Assembly: GCA_021739765.1 (NCBI GenBank)
Contig: JAIPBD010000016.1
Coordinates: 47,455-111,454, forward strand
Direction: 5' to 3'
Origin: Melioribacteraceae bacterium
Lineage (GTDB): Bacteria > Bacteroidota > Ignavibacteria > Ignavibacteriales > Melioribacteraceae
Length of the DNA stretch: 64,000 bases
Part shown: positions 46,232 to 55,694 of the stretch, piece after piece
Layout of the letters: every line of letters begins with the position of its first letter
Position numbering within the stretch: the stretch's first letter is position 1
Made by a program: the position numbers and the translations under genes
Notes under the pieces: model-generated
What the model saw: the letters and a program-made list of their open reading frames with translations, nothing else
What the model was told of the DNA's origin: nothing
Databases searched by the model: none

Positions 46232-47488
46232 TTAATAAACCAATTCTTCGTCGAGATATTTTTCCAATTCAATCAATTGAAAATAGTAGTCGCGCAGTGC
46301 GCTGAAATAGTTATTTCTTGTTCTTAAATACGTTTGCTGAGCAGTAATTAAATCGAACAGACTTATCTCTCCTGCGCTATATCCTTCAGTGGTCAGAGTT
46401 AATAATTCCGATGATTTATTTTGAATATTTTGCTCGAAACGTTTCATATTTTTTAGGCTGGCTTCGTATCCATGCCAAGTTTTTTCGATTACTTCTTTGT
46501 ATCTGAGGTAGATTTCACGTTTTTGGAATTCCAGCTTTTTTACTTCAATACCCGCGATCTCAATTTCGGGTTGTTGGTTAAAGACAAACCAGATCGGGAC
46601 ATTCAATCCAATTTCGAATCCGTTGAAATTGTAAGAACTTCCATAATCCTGCCAGTAATAACGAAATTCAAGATCGGGCAGCAGTGAACTCCACGATGCC
46701 GATTGTTTATAATTTTTCGATTTTTGCTCGGCTTCCATAGCTAAATACTCGGGCTGTAGTTTTATTCTCGAAATCGCTTCTTCTTGATCGATTTCGATGG
46801 CGCGGTAACTGAGGGTGTCGGTAAAATAAGTAGAGTACGACTGCTCCTCGGGGTCCAATCCAATAATTGAAAACAACTCATATCGCGTGTCATGATAATT
46901 TTTGTATGAGTTCTCCAATTCGTTTTCAGCCTCTGATTTTTGAATTTCAGCCCTCAGGAGATCTAATTCCGAGCTTACACCAACTTCGGTTCTGGCTTTA
47001 ACTGCATCATGCAATTTTTGGCTGAGTCTTAGTTGTTCATCCATAAGTTCAATTTTCCGATAGGCATAAACGAGTTTAACATAGCTTCGTTTTACATCTG
47101 CAATTAAAGCTTTTTCTTCGGATTGAATTTTATAACTGATCGCTGTTTCTTCGGAGGAAATCGAATTCAAATTATAAATTGTTTTTAACGGGAAATCCAA
47201 CTTTTGTGAGATTGTCCAACGCCTCTCTGCAAAACTATCTCCGGTTTTATCAATCCCTTCTTTCATATATGAAATATTTGGTGAATAAATCCCAAACGAT
47301 TTGAAATATGATGATTTTGCTAAATTTAGATTTTCGCGAAGAGAGTTCAATCCGGGATTAAATTCAACTGCAGTTTTTACCGCATCGTTAATTGTTAGTA
47401 ACTCACCCTTAAAACTTGGATTATTCTGCTCTTGGGCATAGGCGGCCGTAAAGTGCGAAATTAGAATTAGGATCAATGCTTTTTTCAT
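46232..47488 (-). CDS. czcC: Outer-membrane efflux protein, CzcC/TolC type
   Basis: The 418-residue protein has a signal peptide (1-18, AYAQ) and two OEP repeats of coiled-coil helices and barrel strands. A conserved early GLNSLRENLNLAKSSYF helix is followed by the second-half EISLFDLITAQQTYLRTRNNYFSALRDYY helix (given in part: DLITAQQTYLRTR). It forms the outer-membrane duct of the tripartite CzcCBA pump. It is the first gene of the czc operon; the HK stop lies 164 bp upstream, so a promoter responsive to the adjacent CzcRS-like pair is expected in that gap. Confidence 0.88.
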   Translation of the reverse strand: MKKALILILISHFTAAYAQEQNNPSFKGELLTINDAVKTAVEFNPGLNSLRENLNLAKSSYFKSFGIYSPNISYMKEGIDKTGDSFAERRWTISQKLDFPLKTIYNLNSISSEETAISYKIQSEEKALIADVKRSYVKLVYAYRKIELMDEQLRLSQKLHDAVKARTEVGVSSELDLLRAEIQKSEAENELENSYKNYHDTRYELFSIIGLDPEEQSYSTYFTDTLSYRAIEIDQEEAISRIKLQPEYLAMEAEQKSKNYKQSASWSSLLPDLEFRYYWQDYGSSYNFNGFEIGLNVPIWFVFNQQPEIEIAGIEVKKLEFQKREIYLRYKEVIEKTWHGYEASLKNMKRFEQNIQNKSSELLTLTTEGYSAGEISLFDLITAQQTYLRTRNNYFSALRDYYFQLIELEKYLDEELVY

Positions 47489-47651
47489 TATTTCTTTTTT
47501 TTAATTTGTTAGATACAACGATAAATGAAAGGATTCATACGCGAAAATTTTGTAAATAAATTCAACGATTCAGATAATTTATACAAACCCAAAACTAAGA
47601 TTTTTAGATTATCGATTTATTAAAACCAACTTAAAAATATATTTGAGACAT

Positions 47652-49025
47652 CTATTTGAAATAAATCTTAAAAACTGTTTTGGAATCCCCGGTTGTAGAG
47701 AGGTCGAATTTTATCTTCTGGATATCTAAAAATCTTTTTACAATGGAAAGCCCCAATCCCGCTCCGGAGATATTCGAATTTCTGACGTTTTCTACTCTAT
47801 AGAATCTTTCAAAAACACTCGCTATTTCTTTTTGGGGAATGCTCTCTCCGGAATTAATAATCGAGACTTGCTTTAAATCGGCGTCGACATCAATCAGAAT
47901 TTCGGATGCATTTAAACTGTATTTAATCGCGTTGGCTAATATGTTGTTAAAAGCAATTTCGGTCAGTTCTTGATCAAATTCTGTCTCCAATTCATCAAAC
48001 GAAGTATACACGACATCAATATTTTTATTTAGTAGTAGGGGCTCAAATCGTTGAATCACTCGAGTTAATAAAGAGTTTATGGAAGAGTTTTGCTTTCTAA
48101 CTATTTTTTCAATTGAATCAACACGAGCTAACAGGAGAAGTTGATCGACAAGAATAGTAATCTTATTCACTTCCTCAAGCAGTTGGGGCAGTTTATCTTC
48201 GTAATATTCGGTTGTTCGCGGTCGTCTTAAAATTACTTCCAATGTTCCTTTAAGTGCTGTGAGGGGAGTTCTCAACTCATGCGATGCATCAGCAGTAAAT
48301 TGTTTTTCAACCAATAACGCTTTTTGTAATCTATCCAAAAGATCATTTAATGATTCAGTCAGGAAGTAGAGCTCGTCGCGGTGTTTTGGAATTGGCAGCC
48401 TTTTATCCAAATTCTTTTGAGTAACATTTTGAGCCGTTTCAATTATTGTTTTAACGGGTGAAATACTGCTTCCGGCGATTATCTTGCTCAAAACAAACGC
48501 GATTAAAAGCGAGAACGGAAAAATGATTATAAGTGTGATTCGTAAATTCTTAAGCAGTTGTTCAATCTCATTCCGTGAAACCGCAACCAATAAATGACCG
48601 ATTATTTTACCCTTGGTGTTTGTAATTTGCTTTTGTAATTGGCGCACAGGAAACTGAGCGAGGGAGGTTTGGTAGATCTTTCCACTTGTTAGATTTGTCT
48701 GGGGTGTAAGGTAATCTAAACCCAAATTCTCAGACTTCTCGGCGGTAGTAAAGTCCGGATTGAAAATTTGAATAAAAATCGGATTTATCGTGGTTTCGGC
48801 GTGTTCAGCCTCATGCCATTCCTGGTAATTCTTAATTTTTACCGAATCGGCATCAAGATCAAGTCCGGCCTGAATTTCTTCCGACTCGGCGACTAATTTA
48901 GAATCTAAGGACGTAATTAGGGAATTATTAACAATTTTGTAGATGCCGAAAAAGCTAATTGCTAAAATCATTGCTAGAATAATCGTGTAATAAATAGCTA
49001 TACGATTGCGAAGTTTAAGATTCAA
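47652..49025 (-). CDS. Membrane sensor histidine kinase (CusS/CzcS-like)
   Basis: The 457-residue kinase has TM1 (about 9-31), a periplasmic sensor domain (about 32-160), TM2 (about 165-187) and a HAMP domain. HisKA has DASHELRTPLTALKGT (His near 250), and the HATPase domain has NNILANAIKYS, an INSGESIP step and GAGLGLSIVKRFL. The start is set at TTG 49025, which follows AGGAG; an upstream GTG (49052) would overlap the regulator further without a site. It overlaps the OmpR-type regulator by 11 bp. Position next to czcCBA suggests metal sensing. Confidence 0.9.
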   Translation of the reverse strand: MNLKLRNRIAIYYTIILAMILAISFFGIYKIVNNSLITSLDSKLVAESEEIQAGLDLDADSVKIKNYQEWHEAEHAETTINPIFIQIFNPDFTTAEKSENLGLDYLTPQTNLTSGKIYQTSLAQFPVRQLQKQITNTKGKIIGHLLVAVSRNEIEQLLKNLRITLIIIFPFSLLIAFVLSKIIAGSSISPVKTIIETAQNVTQKNLDKRLPIPKHRDELYFLTESLNDLLDRLQKALLVEKQFTADASHELRTPLTALKGTLEVILRRPRTTEYYEDKLPQLLEEVNKITILVDQLLLLARVDSIEKIVRKQNSSINSLLTRVIQRFEPLLLNKNIDVVYTSFDELETEFDQELTEIAFNNILANAIKYSLNASEILIDVDADLKQVSIINSGESIPQKEIASVFERFYRVENVRNSNISGAGLGLSIVKRFLDIQKIKFDLSTTGDSKTVFKIYFK

Positions 49026-49692
49026 GGTTCTCCTCAGCCAAATATCCCACACCTCTAATTGTTCTAATTTGTTGCTGATTTGCGTTCAAATTTATTTTTT
49101 TTCTTAGGAAGTTGATATAAACATCAATCACAGAAGTATCTGTTTCAAAATTTATATCCCAAACGTATTCAAAAATTCTGTTTCGAGTCGCAACTTTCCC
49201 CTTGTTGAGCACAAGAAATTCAAACAAGTCATATTCCTTTTGAGTCAAATCAATCTGCTTCTCTTTTTGGAAAATTGTCCTGGTGAACGTATCAATTTTG
49301 ATATTGCCCAATGTAAGGAATTGTTCCTGAGGCAATTTATCCCTCAGCTGCACTCTGATTCTCGCGAGTAGCTCCTCGAATGAGAACGGTTTCTTGATAT
49401 AATCGTTCGCGCCGCTTTCCAGACCATGAATTGTATCTTGAACAGTATCCTTTGCGGTAAGGAATATTATTGGAACGGATTTGTCATTTTCCCTAATTCT
49501 TTTAGTTATTTCAATTCCGCTTTTGCCAGGAAGCATCCAATCCAGAAGAATTAACTCATAATTCCGTTCGAGAGCTAATTCAAGGGCATCACTTCCATTC
49601 TCGAACGCGTCAATAGAAAATCCTTCTTCTTCCAATCCTTCTTTTATAAATTTTCGAATGCCGGAATCATCTTCAACAAGCAGTATTTTCAT
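49015..49692 (-). CDS. OmpR-family response regulator (CusR/CzcR-like)
   Basis: The 225-residue regulator has a receiver domain with E7/D8/D9, phospho-acceptor D51 in ELILLDWMLPG, T79 and K101. A winged-helix DNA-binding domain follows (about 130-222), with the typical LTQKEYDLFEFLVLNKGKV and RTIRGVGYL elements. It is most like metal-responsive CusR/CopR/CzcR regulators. It begins 24 bp after the outer-membrane barrel gene of the cytochrome cluster with no visible terminator, so read-through from that cluster is possible. Confidence 0.92.
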   Translation of the reverse strand: MKILLVEDDSGIRKFIKEGLEEEGFSIDAFENGSDALELALERNYELILLDWMLPGKSGIEITKRIRENDKSVPIIFLTAKDTVQDTIHGLESGANDYIKKPFSFEELLARIRVQLRDKLPQEQFLTLGNIKIDTFTRTIFQKEKQIDLTQKEYDLFEFLVLNKGKVATRNRIFEYVWDINFETDTSVIDVYINFLRKKINLNANQQQIRTIRGVGYLAEENLES

Positions 49693-49715
49693 AACACCTC
49701 GGGGGAAAATTCAAC

Positions 49716-51308
49716 TTAAAACCGTTGAGAAAGATTAACATAAATTCGGTTGAAAGTTTTAGTCCGGTCAAATATACCTTCATAATTCATGTTGCAATAT
49801 AAACTTTCAAAAAGTCTAATTGAGGTTTCGAATGATAAAATATCCTGGTTTAATTCAGAATTTACATTTACGAATTTGTAAGCAACATTTTTATAAGAAA
49901 TTCCGACACTCAACAAATTATCGAAAAAGTACTTTCTCAATCTTAAACTCCAGATCAATCCATCCAAATAATTCGATTTTAAAGTATAGAAGGAGAATGA
50001 AGTTGATGAATTTATATATGGAACCCGGCTGTAAGAAATGTTTCCTCCATAATTTTTACTCGGTCGCGGATCGCCCGATAAGAATCTGTAATTAACATTT
50101 CCGGAAATCATTAGTTTATTCAACGGTCGAAGAGTGACGCGAAACTTCAATCCTTGCCTTGTTTCGGCATCAAGTAAACTATCGGCTAAATTTTTGTACG
50201 TCTCATAATAGATTACGTTTTTGCGTGCATCATAGGAAGCCGAAACAGAAACTAATCTAATCGGGGAATAACGGACCGAAAGAAAAATACTTGTAAGATC
50301 AAAAGTATTTTCGACTAATCCTTTTCTCCGTTTATACAAATCAAGTTCGCTCGAAGCAAAAATGGAAGTGTTTTCCAATAAAAAATTGGAGTGCTGTAAA
50401 TAGATAAAACGTCTATCAGTATTAAAATTGTTCGTTTGTTCGAAAATTGCTACTGAACTTTGAGCGGGGCGGCTGTTCAAAGTATCGGTTCTGGCATAAT
50501 ATAATCCGGTTTGAAACATTTTGAAATTGAGACCATAATCAGAAGGGTTCGGTCTGCTTCCGATTATCATTCCAACTTCGTTATTGTCGAAATTGTAATT
50601 GTAACTTATGCCGTCAAAAGCTCCAATGTTATTAACATTCCTGTTAATCATTCGTCCGAAAATTAAATTATGGTTCTCCATATCATACTTAAACGAAAGC
50701 GTGTAAATTTTCAGGGCTTTCCCAAGGTTAGACTTAACATCCTGCCATTGGTAAGTGCTGTAACGAAAAGTGAAATAAGCTTCAGATGAGAAGTTGGAGT
50801 TGGCAATATTTTCCCAATCATACGATAATTTGTATCGCCATCTCTGGGTTGCCCGGATTTTATAATTTGCCATATTTGTGTACGAGGCAATTCCAAACTT
50901 CCCTCTAAATTTAGAATTGGATTCCGTACTTCTAACTTTCTTAAAGTTTGATATTTGGAGTGAGTCTTTTTGGGTAAGTTTAAATTTGGTTTCTAAAACT
51001 GTCTCAACGTCTTCGCTTATTTTAGCGAAAAGCACATCATCAATTTTTAATGTAATTCCTTCGAGAATTTTTCCTGAGCAGGAGCGGGATGATAGATTTT
51101 CGACTACAACTCCGGCTTTCAGCGATGAATTAAATTCCATAAAAAGAGTATCACCTTTACTTATTCCATCAGTCCCATCAAATTTAACATAAACGTTTTG
51201 CGACGAAAGGTAAGAAACGTGTCCCTTTTTCAATGTATGATTAGTTTGCCCGAACATGATAATCGGGCATAATATTAAGAAGAATAGCTTTGAAAAATTC
51301 TTAGTCAT
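49716..51308 (-). CDS. Outer-membrane beta-barrel protein paired with multiheme cytochromes
   Basis: The 530-residue protein has a signal peptide (about 1-20, IMFGQ). A small beta-rich N-terminal domain (about 25-100; KKGHVSYLSSQNVYVKF, ISKGDTLFME, SRSCSGKILEG) looks SH3-like. A long region of alternating amphipathic strands (about 130-530) ends in FNRIYVNLSQRF, a typical outer-membrane barrel C-terminus. The start ATG at 51308 follows GGAGG and overlaps the stop of the 37-heme cytochrome gene by 8 bp. By position it could sheath or anchor a heme conduit as MtrB/PioB-type porins do, but it is shorter and I cannot show homology. Calling it a cytochrome-associated porin is inference. Confidence 0.7.
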   Translation of the reverse strand: MTKNFSKLFFLILCPIIMFGQTNHTLKKGHVSYLSSQNVYVKFDGTDGISKGDTLFMEFNSSLKAGVVVENLSSRSCSGKILEGITLKIDDVLFAKISEDVETVLETKFKLTQKDSLQISNFKKVRSTESNSKFRGKFGIASYTNMANYKIRATQRWRYKLSYDWENIANSNFSSEAYFTFRYSTYQWQDVKSNLGKALKIYTLSFKYDMENHNLIFGRMINRNVNNIGAFDGISYNYNFDNNEVGMIIGSRPNPSDYGLNFKMFQTGLYYARTDTLNSRPAQSSVAIFEQTNNFNTDRRFIYLQHSNFLLENTSIFASSELDLYKRRKGLVENTFDLTSIFLSVRYSPIRLVSVSASYDARKNVIYYETYKNLADSLLDAETRQGLKFRVTLRPLNKLMISGNVNYRFLSGDPRPSKNYGGNISYSRVPYINSSTSFSFYTLKSNYLDGLIWSLRLRKYFFDNLLSVGISYKNVAYKFVNVNSELNQDILSFETSIRLFESLYCNMNYEGIFDRTKTFNRIYVNLSQRF

Positions 51309-54132
51309 CATCACCTCCGGCACCATCTTCCGTTCCATCGGGGTGGCAATCGTAACATGAAGTTGGTGTGTAACTATAATTGTTTACTCCATTGTGCTCA
51401 GAATCCATTTCACTTTTATTGTTATGCTCGTGGCAATCAATACAAGTAAACTGATTATAATCCGTCGCGACATTGTGGCAATCCGAACAATTATTCCATT
51501 CACCGTTATGTTCTCCCGAATATATAGGGAACAATTGTAAATCATGGTCGAATGTTGATGGCTCCCAGGCATTCTGGGAATGGCACGATTCGCAATCTGT
51601 AGAAAATCCCGGATTATGCTGCGGATCAGAGACTGAATTGTAATCTGATGAATGACATCCAAAACAAGTATTAGGAGTGCTGCTATAGTTATTATTGTGG
51701 CAATCGTTGCAGTTATTTGCTATAGCCGTATGCGCACCGATAATTGGGAAAACATCGTTGTGATCGGTGTAAGAGGCCGGTGTCCAGCCCGGATTTGTTG
51801 TATGGCAGCTTTCACAATCTGTTGTCAAACCGGCAGTTTGATGATTAGGGTTACTTGTTGCTTGATAGTCAGCAGAATGGCAATCGTTGCACTCTGATTT
51901 ATTGCTGGTGTAATTTCCCTCATGGCAAGAATTACAGTCTGATGCGATAGTATTATGTGCACCTGTTAAAGAATAAAAATCCGAGTGATTACTCATAATA
52001 GCGGGTGACCAGCCCTGCTGGGTTGTATGGCACTCGTCACACGTTTGTGAAAATGAAAGAGTTTGATGGTTTGGATTAGTTGTGGAAGTATATTCGGAAC
52101 TATGACAACTAACACAATCGGAACTTGTGTTTGTGTAACCGGTGGCGTGGCAATCGTTGCACGAATTTTCCACATGAGCGCCATCAATAGGAAATCCGGT
52201 CGATGCATGGTCGAAAGTTCCCTCTTTTTCTCCGGTAGGATGGCAGGCGTAGCATGAGTTACTTTCATAAGAATATCCGTTTATTCCGGCGTGTTCGGAA
52301 TTCATGTCGGTTTGATTGTGTTCATGACAATCAATGCATGTAAAAACTTGATAACTTGATGGTACATTATGGCAATCCGAACAATTATCCCATTCACCGG
52401 AATGTTTACCAAGATAAATCGGAAAGAATTGGTTATCGTGATCAAAAGTTGATGGCTCCCAGGCATTCGGGTTATGACAATCTTCGCAATTTTGTGAAAA
52501 TCCCGCCGATAAATGCGCCGGATCACCTGTGGAGTTATAATCGGTTTCGTGACAACCAAAGCATGTATTCGGGGTATTATTGTAATCCGTATGGCAGTCA
52601 TTACAATTATTTGCTATTACCGCATGTGCTCCAACAAGCGGATAAACATTGTCGTGATTTGTATATGACGCGGGAGACCATCCCGGTTGCGTTGTATGGC
52701 ATTCGTCACAAGTTTGCGGAAATGAAAGAGCAAGATGATTTGGATCAGTAGTTGAGTTGAAATTTGTTGTATGGCAACTGATACAATCAGAAGATGTATT
52801 TGAAAATCCTGAAGCGTGACAATCCTCGCACGTATTAGCGACGTGCGCTCCTTCAAGCGGGAAACCTGTATTTGAATGATTAAAACTGCTCTCCTCACTT
52901 CCGGTCGGGTGGCAGGAATAACACGCGGTACTTTGATAACTATAACCATTAATTCCGCTATGTTCTGAATTCATTTCATTTTGATTGTGTTCGTGACAAT
53001 CTGTGCAAGTGAAAACTTGGAAATTAGTCGGATTAGTGTGGCAATCCGAACATTTGTCCCATTCTCCCGTATGTTCACCGCTGTAAATTGGGAAATTCTG
53101 ATTGTCATGATCGAACGTTGAAGGTTCCCAAGCATTTTGGCTGTGACACTCCTCGCAATCCTGAGAAAAATTACTTGATAAATGCGAAGGGTCGTTTGTC
53201 GCATTATAGTCTGATTCATGACAACCAAAACATGTGTTTGGAGTTCCTTGGAAACCTTGAGAATGGCAACTGTTGCAATCTTGCGCTATTGCGGCATGAG
53301 CGCCAAGCAATTCATAAAAATCATTATGAGATAAAAACTGAGCCGGACTCCAACCCGGATTTGTTGTATGGCACTGGATACAGTCCGTAGGGAATCCGAG
53401 GGCGATATGATTTAAATCCGTCGTCGTATTATAATCTTGCTCGTGACAAGAAAAACAATCTTGAGATAAGCCGGAATATGTGTCCTGGCTGTGACATGAA
53501 AAACAATCGGAAATATTATGACCGCCGGTTAACGGGAAAAATTCATGCGAAGTGCTTACAAAGCTCCATTCTGTTTCCGTAAGAATGTGGCATTCAACGC
53601 AATCTGTCGAAAATCCGGCTTGTGCATGATTCGGATCGTTTGTTGCTAAGTAATCCTTCCGGTGACAATCAACACACTCAATTCCCACCGTTTGAAATTT
53701 TAGTTCTTGCGAGGAAATATGACAATCTTGGCAATCCGCCGTTAAATGGTTGCCAAGTAAAGGAAATCTGCTTCTTTCATGAAGCGAGTTTATATCGGCG
53801 ACAATCCAAGTATTTGTTTGATGACAATCCTCGCAGTTTATTCCCACACTATTCTGATGAATGTCATTGTGACATGAACTGCATTCTGATTTTGCTTCAG
53901 CGAAAACAAGACTTTCATGGCAAGAAGCGCAATCAACCAACGAATGCATACCGTCAAGTTCAAAACTCGTTTCTGAATGATCGAACTTCATATCGGAGGA
54001 GTTAATTTGCCAACCTTGTGTCGAATGGCAATTAGAACATTCTAGTTCAAAATTTTCACCGTGTGGTGACTGTTGTGCTGCCAAAGTTCCGGCGAGCATA
54101 ATTATAATTAAGATGTGTGACAATCGGCGCAT
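51301..54132 (-). CDS. 37-heme c-type cytochrome with internal repeats
   Basis: The 943-residue exported protein has a signal peptide (1-20, LAAQ). I count 37 CXXCH motifs, about one per 25 residues, spread over the whole chain. A block containing QNAWEPSTFDHD, GEWDxCSDCH, FTCxDCHEHN, CHPTG, TCDECHTTQ and TPNTCFGCH occurs three times (anchors near nt 53125, 52456 and 51562), so the protein grew by internal duplication. The tail is acidic (EDGAGGDDD). It should be a periplasmic or surface heme wire. It overlaps the 20-heme gene by 25 bp and the barrel gene by 8 bp. No catalytic CX2CK or CX15CH heme motif was seen, so a carrier role is likelier than nitrite or sulfite reduction. Confidence 0.9.
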   Translation of the reverse strand: MRRLSHILIIIMLAGTLAAQQSPHGENFELECSNCHSTQGWQINSSDMKFDHSETSFELDGMHSLVDCASCHESLVFAEAKSECSSCHNDIHQNSVGINCEDCHQTNTWIVADINSLHERSRFPLLGNHLTADCQDCHISSQELKFQTVGIECVDCHRKDYLATNDPNHAQAGFSTDCVECHILTETEWSFVSTSHEFFPLTGGHNISDCFSCHSQDTYSGLSQDCFSCHEQDYNTTTDLNHIALGFPTDCIQCHTTNPGWSPAQFLSHNDFYELLGAHAAIAQDCNSCHSQGFQGTPNTCFGCHESDYNATNDPSHLSSNFSQDCEECHSQNAWEPSTFDHDNQNFPIYSGEHTGEWDKCSDCHTNPTNFQVFTCTDCHEHNQNEMNSEHSGINGYSYQSTACYSCHPTGSEESSFNHSNTGFPLEGAHVANTCEDCHASGFSNTSSDCISCHTTNFNSTTDPNHLALSFPQTCDECHTTQPGWSPASYTNHDNVYPLVGAHAVIANNCNDCHTDYNNTPNTCFGCHETDYNSTGDPAHLSAGFSQNCEDCHNPNAWEPSTFDHDNQFFPIYLGKHSGEWDNCSDCHNVPSSYQVFTCIDCHEHNQTDMNSEHAGINGYSYESNSCYACHPTGEKEGTFDHASTGFPIDGAHVENSCNDCHATGYTNTSSDCVSCHSSEYTSTTNPNHQTLSFSQTCDECHTTQQGWSPAIMSNHSDFYSLTGAHNTIASDCNSCHEGNYTSNKSECNDCHSADYQATSNPNHQTAGLTTDCESCHTTNPGWTPASYTDHNDVFPIIGAHTAIANNCNDCHNNNYSSTPNTCFGCHSSDYNSVSDPQHNPGFSTDCESCHSQNAWEPSTFDHDLQLFPIYSGEHNGEWNNCSDCHNVATDYNQFTCIDCHEHNNKSEMDSEHNGVNNYSYTPTSCYDCHPDGTEDGAGGDDD

Positions 54133-55694
54133 TTAAAACTCTCAAATTTAAATTGAATGAAAGTGACCCCTTTCTTCGTAATTGGTTTATGACATGCTTC
54201 GCATTCTAAATTTTGATGTTTGCCATCAAGCTTAAAACTTGTATTATCGTGATTAAACTTCGAAGGTTCCCAATTGTTCGGTGTATGGCATTCCGAACAA
54301 TTAACAAAACTCTCCGCAGTAAACTGACCCTGGTGAATATCTTTATGACAAGTTGCACACTCGGTATTTAATCCTTCAAACTGATGTTTCTCAATTCCAA
54401 AATCGTCGGTAACGTAATGACAATCTCGGCAACTTGTTGTTTTGTGTTTCCCGATTAAATCAAAAGATGTTAAAGAATGATTAAAATCAATGGTTGACCA
54501 GGATTCGGTCGTATGACATTTTTTACATTCACTGTTGCCAAAAAATTTAAAACTGATTGAATTACCATGAACATTTTCGTGACAAGTTTTACATTGGGAT
54601 GATTCAAAAATGAAGACCCAATCTTCATTTTTACGGTGGCAATCGGAACACGGTACCGCAAGGTGACTTTCCAACAGCGGGAAAAGCCCTTCATTATGTT
54701 GCTCAATCGAATAATTGGAGGGAGAAAATCCTTCAACGGTATGGCATTTTTCGCAATCTTGAATTCGTCCGTTTTTAGTCAGTTGACCTTTATGGTAATC
54801 TTCATGACAATCGAAACACAAGTCGTGTTTTGGTCTGGAACTAAGATTTGTTTTATGGCAGTTTGCGCAATTAACGTCGATGTGCTTTCCGAGCAGCGGA
54901 AATCCGGTTAAATTATGATCAAAGGTCGATAAATTGGTACTTTCCCTAAAACTTGCAGTGTTATGGCAGCTTTCGCAATTTGTACCCAATTTCCCTTTGT
55001 GATAATCTTCATGACACGAAATACAGCTTGAGAAAGCAATCCCTTTAAATTTTTGAAAATCTTTTTCTTCAGGATTCTCAAAAGGATGACATTTTTCACA
55101 ATCTACTTTTTGATGCGCTCCGGTTAATTTGAACTGAGATTTTGAATGATCGAATAACGGTGCCGGTCGAAAGCTTTCAGTTCCGTGACAATCCGCGCAA
55201 TTTTCGCCTAAGCTGTTTCTGTGAAAATCATCATGGCAGCTTTTACAATCCTGTTCTAAACCCAGAAACGTATCGTTATCTTTTTTTAGTTCATCATCTA
55301 AAATAAAATCAGCTTTGTGACAATTAGCGCAATCAGTATCAGCGTGTTTCCCCGTAAGTTTATATCCTGTCAAATTATGATCGAAAGCGTCTTTGTCAAA
55401 CCGGATGATCTGAAACTCACGCCCGAAATGTTCACTATGGCATTTGTAACAGTTTTCTTTTTTTACCTCTTCGCTTGAATGATAACCACGATTATTTTCG
55501 ATCAAAGATTTTATTTCCGTATGGCATTCAATACATTTTTGATTCGAAACATCTTTGCCTAAGTCATGGCATTCGGTGCAGTTCGACATCCCTTCAAATT
55601 TCGAATGATATTTCGATAAATCACCCGGTGAAATTTGAGCATACAATGCGGAGGATGTGAAGAAAATAATCAATATAAATTTTAATGTTTTAAT
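54108..55694 (-). CDS. 20-heme c-type cytochrome, predicted ATT start
   Basis: I count 20 CXXCH motifs in about 520 residues, evenly spaced with alternating GKHxxxxCxxCH and HEDYHKG elements, as in cytochrome c3/NrfB-like multiheme wires. The last motif lies three residues before the stop. The conventional start would be TTG 55673, which gives a truncated signal peptide. Seven codons upstream, ATT at 55694 gives MKTLKFILIIFFTSSALYAQ, a complete signal peptide, with GGAGAGG spaced 4 nt before it. No ATG, GTG or TTG occurs between, so I favour ATT. The start overlaps the flavoprotein stop by 13 bp. Confidence 0.88.
   Translation of the reverse strand: MKTLKFILIIFFTSSALYAQISPGDLSKYHSKFEGMSNCTECHDLGKDVSNQKCIECHTEIKSLIENNRGYHSSEEVKKENCYKCHSEHFGREFQIIRFDKDAFDHNLTGYKLTGKHADTDCANCHKADFILDDELKKDNDTFLGLEQDCKSCHDDFHRNSLGENCADCHGTESFRPAPLFDHSKSQFKLTGAHQKVDCEKCHPFENPEEKDFQKFKGIAFSSCISCHEDYHKGKLGTNCESCHNTASFRESTNLSTFDHNLTGFPLLGKHIDVNCANCHKTNLSSRPKHDLCFDCHEDYHKGQLTKNGRIQDCEKCHTVEGFSPSNYSIEQHNEGLFPLLESHLAVPCSDCHRKNEDWVFIFESSQCKTCHENVHGNSISFKFFGNSECKKCHTTESWSTIDFNHSLTSFDLIGKHKTTSCRDCHYVTDDFGIEKHQFEGLNTECATCHKDIHQGQFTAESFVNCSECHTPNNWEPSKFNHDNTSFKLDGKHQNLECEACHKPITKKGVTFIQFKFESFKCADCHTS

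Noticed and set aside
51384-53390. Many open frames on both strands across the 37-heme gene (for example 52356-52751, 52617-52949, 53088-53390)
   Set aside because: They are by-products of the repetitive CXXCH coding pattern, lie wholly inside the cytochrome frame, and have no family-like composition or ribosome-binding sites.
51301-55694. Assignment of the multiheme proteins as nitrite, sulfite or tetrathionate reductases
   Set aside because: No CXXCK or other catalytic heme motif and no enzymatic domain were seen between the CXXCH motifs; they look like electron carriers.
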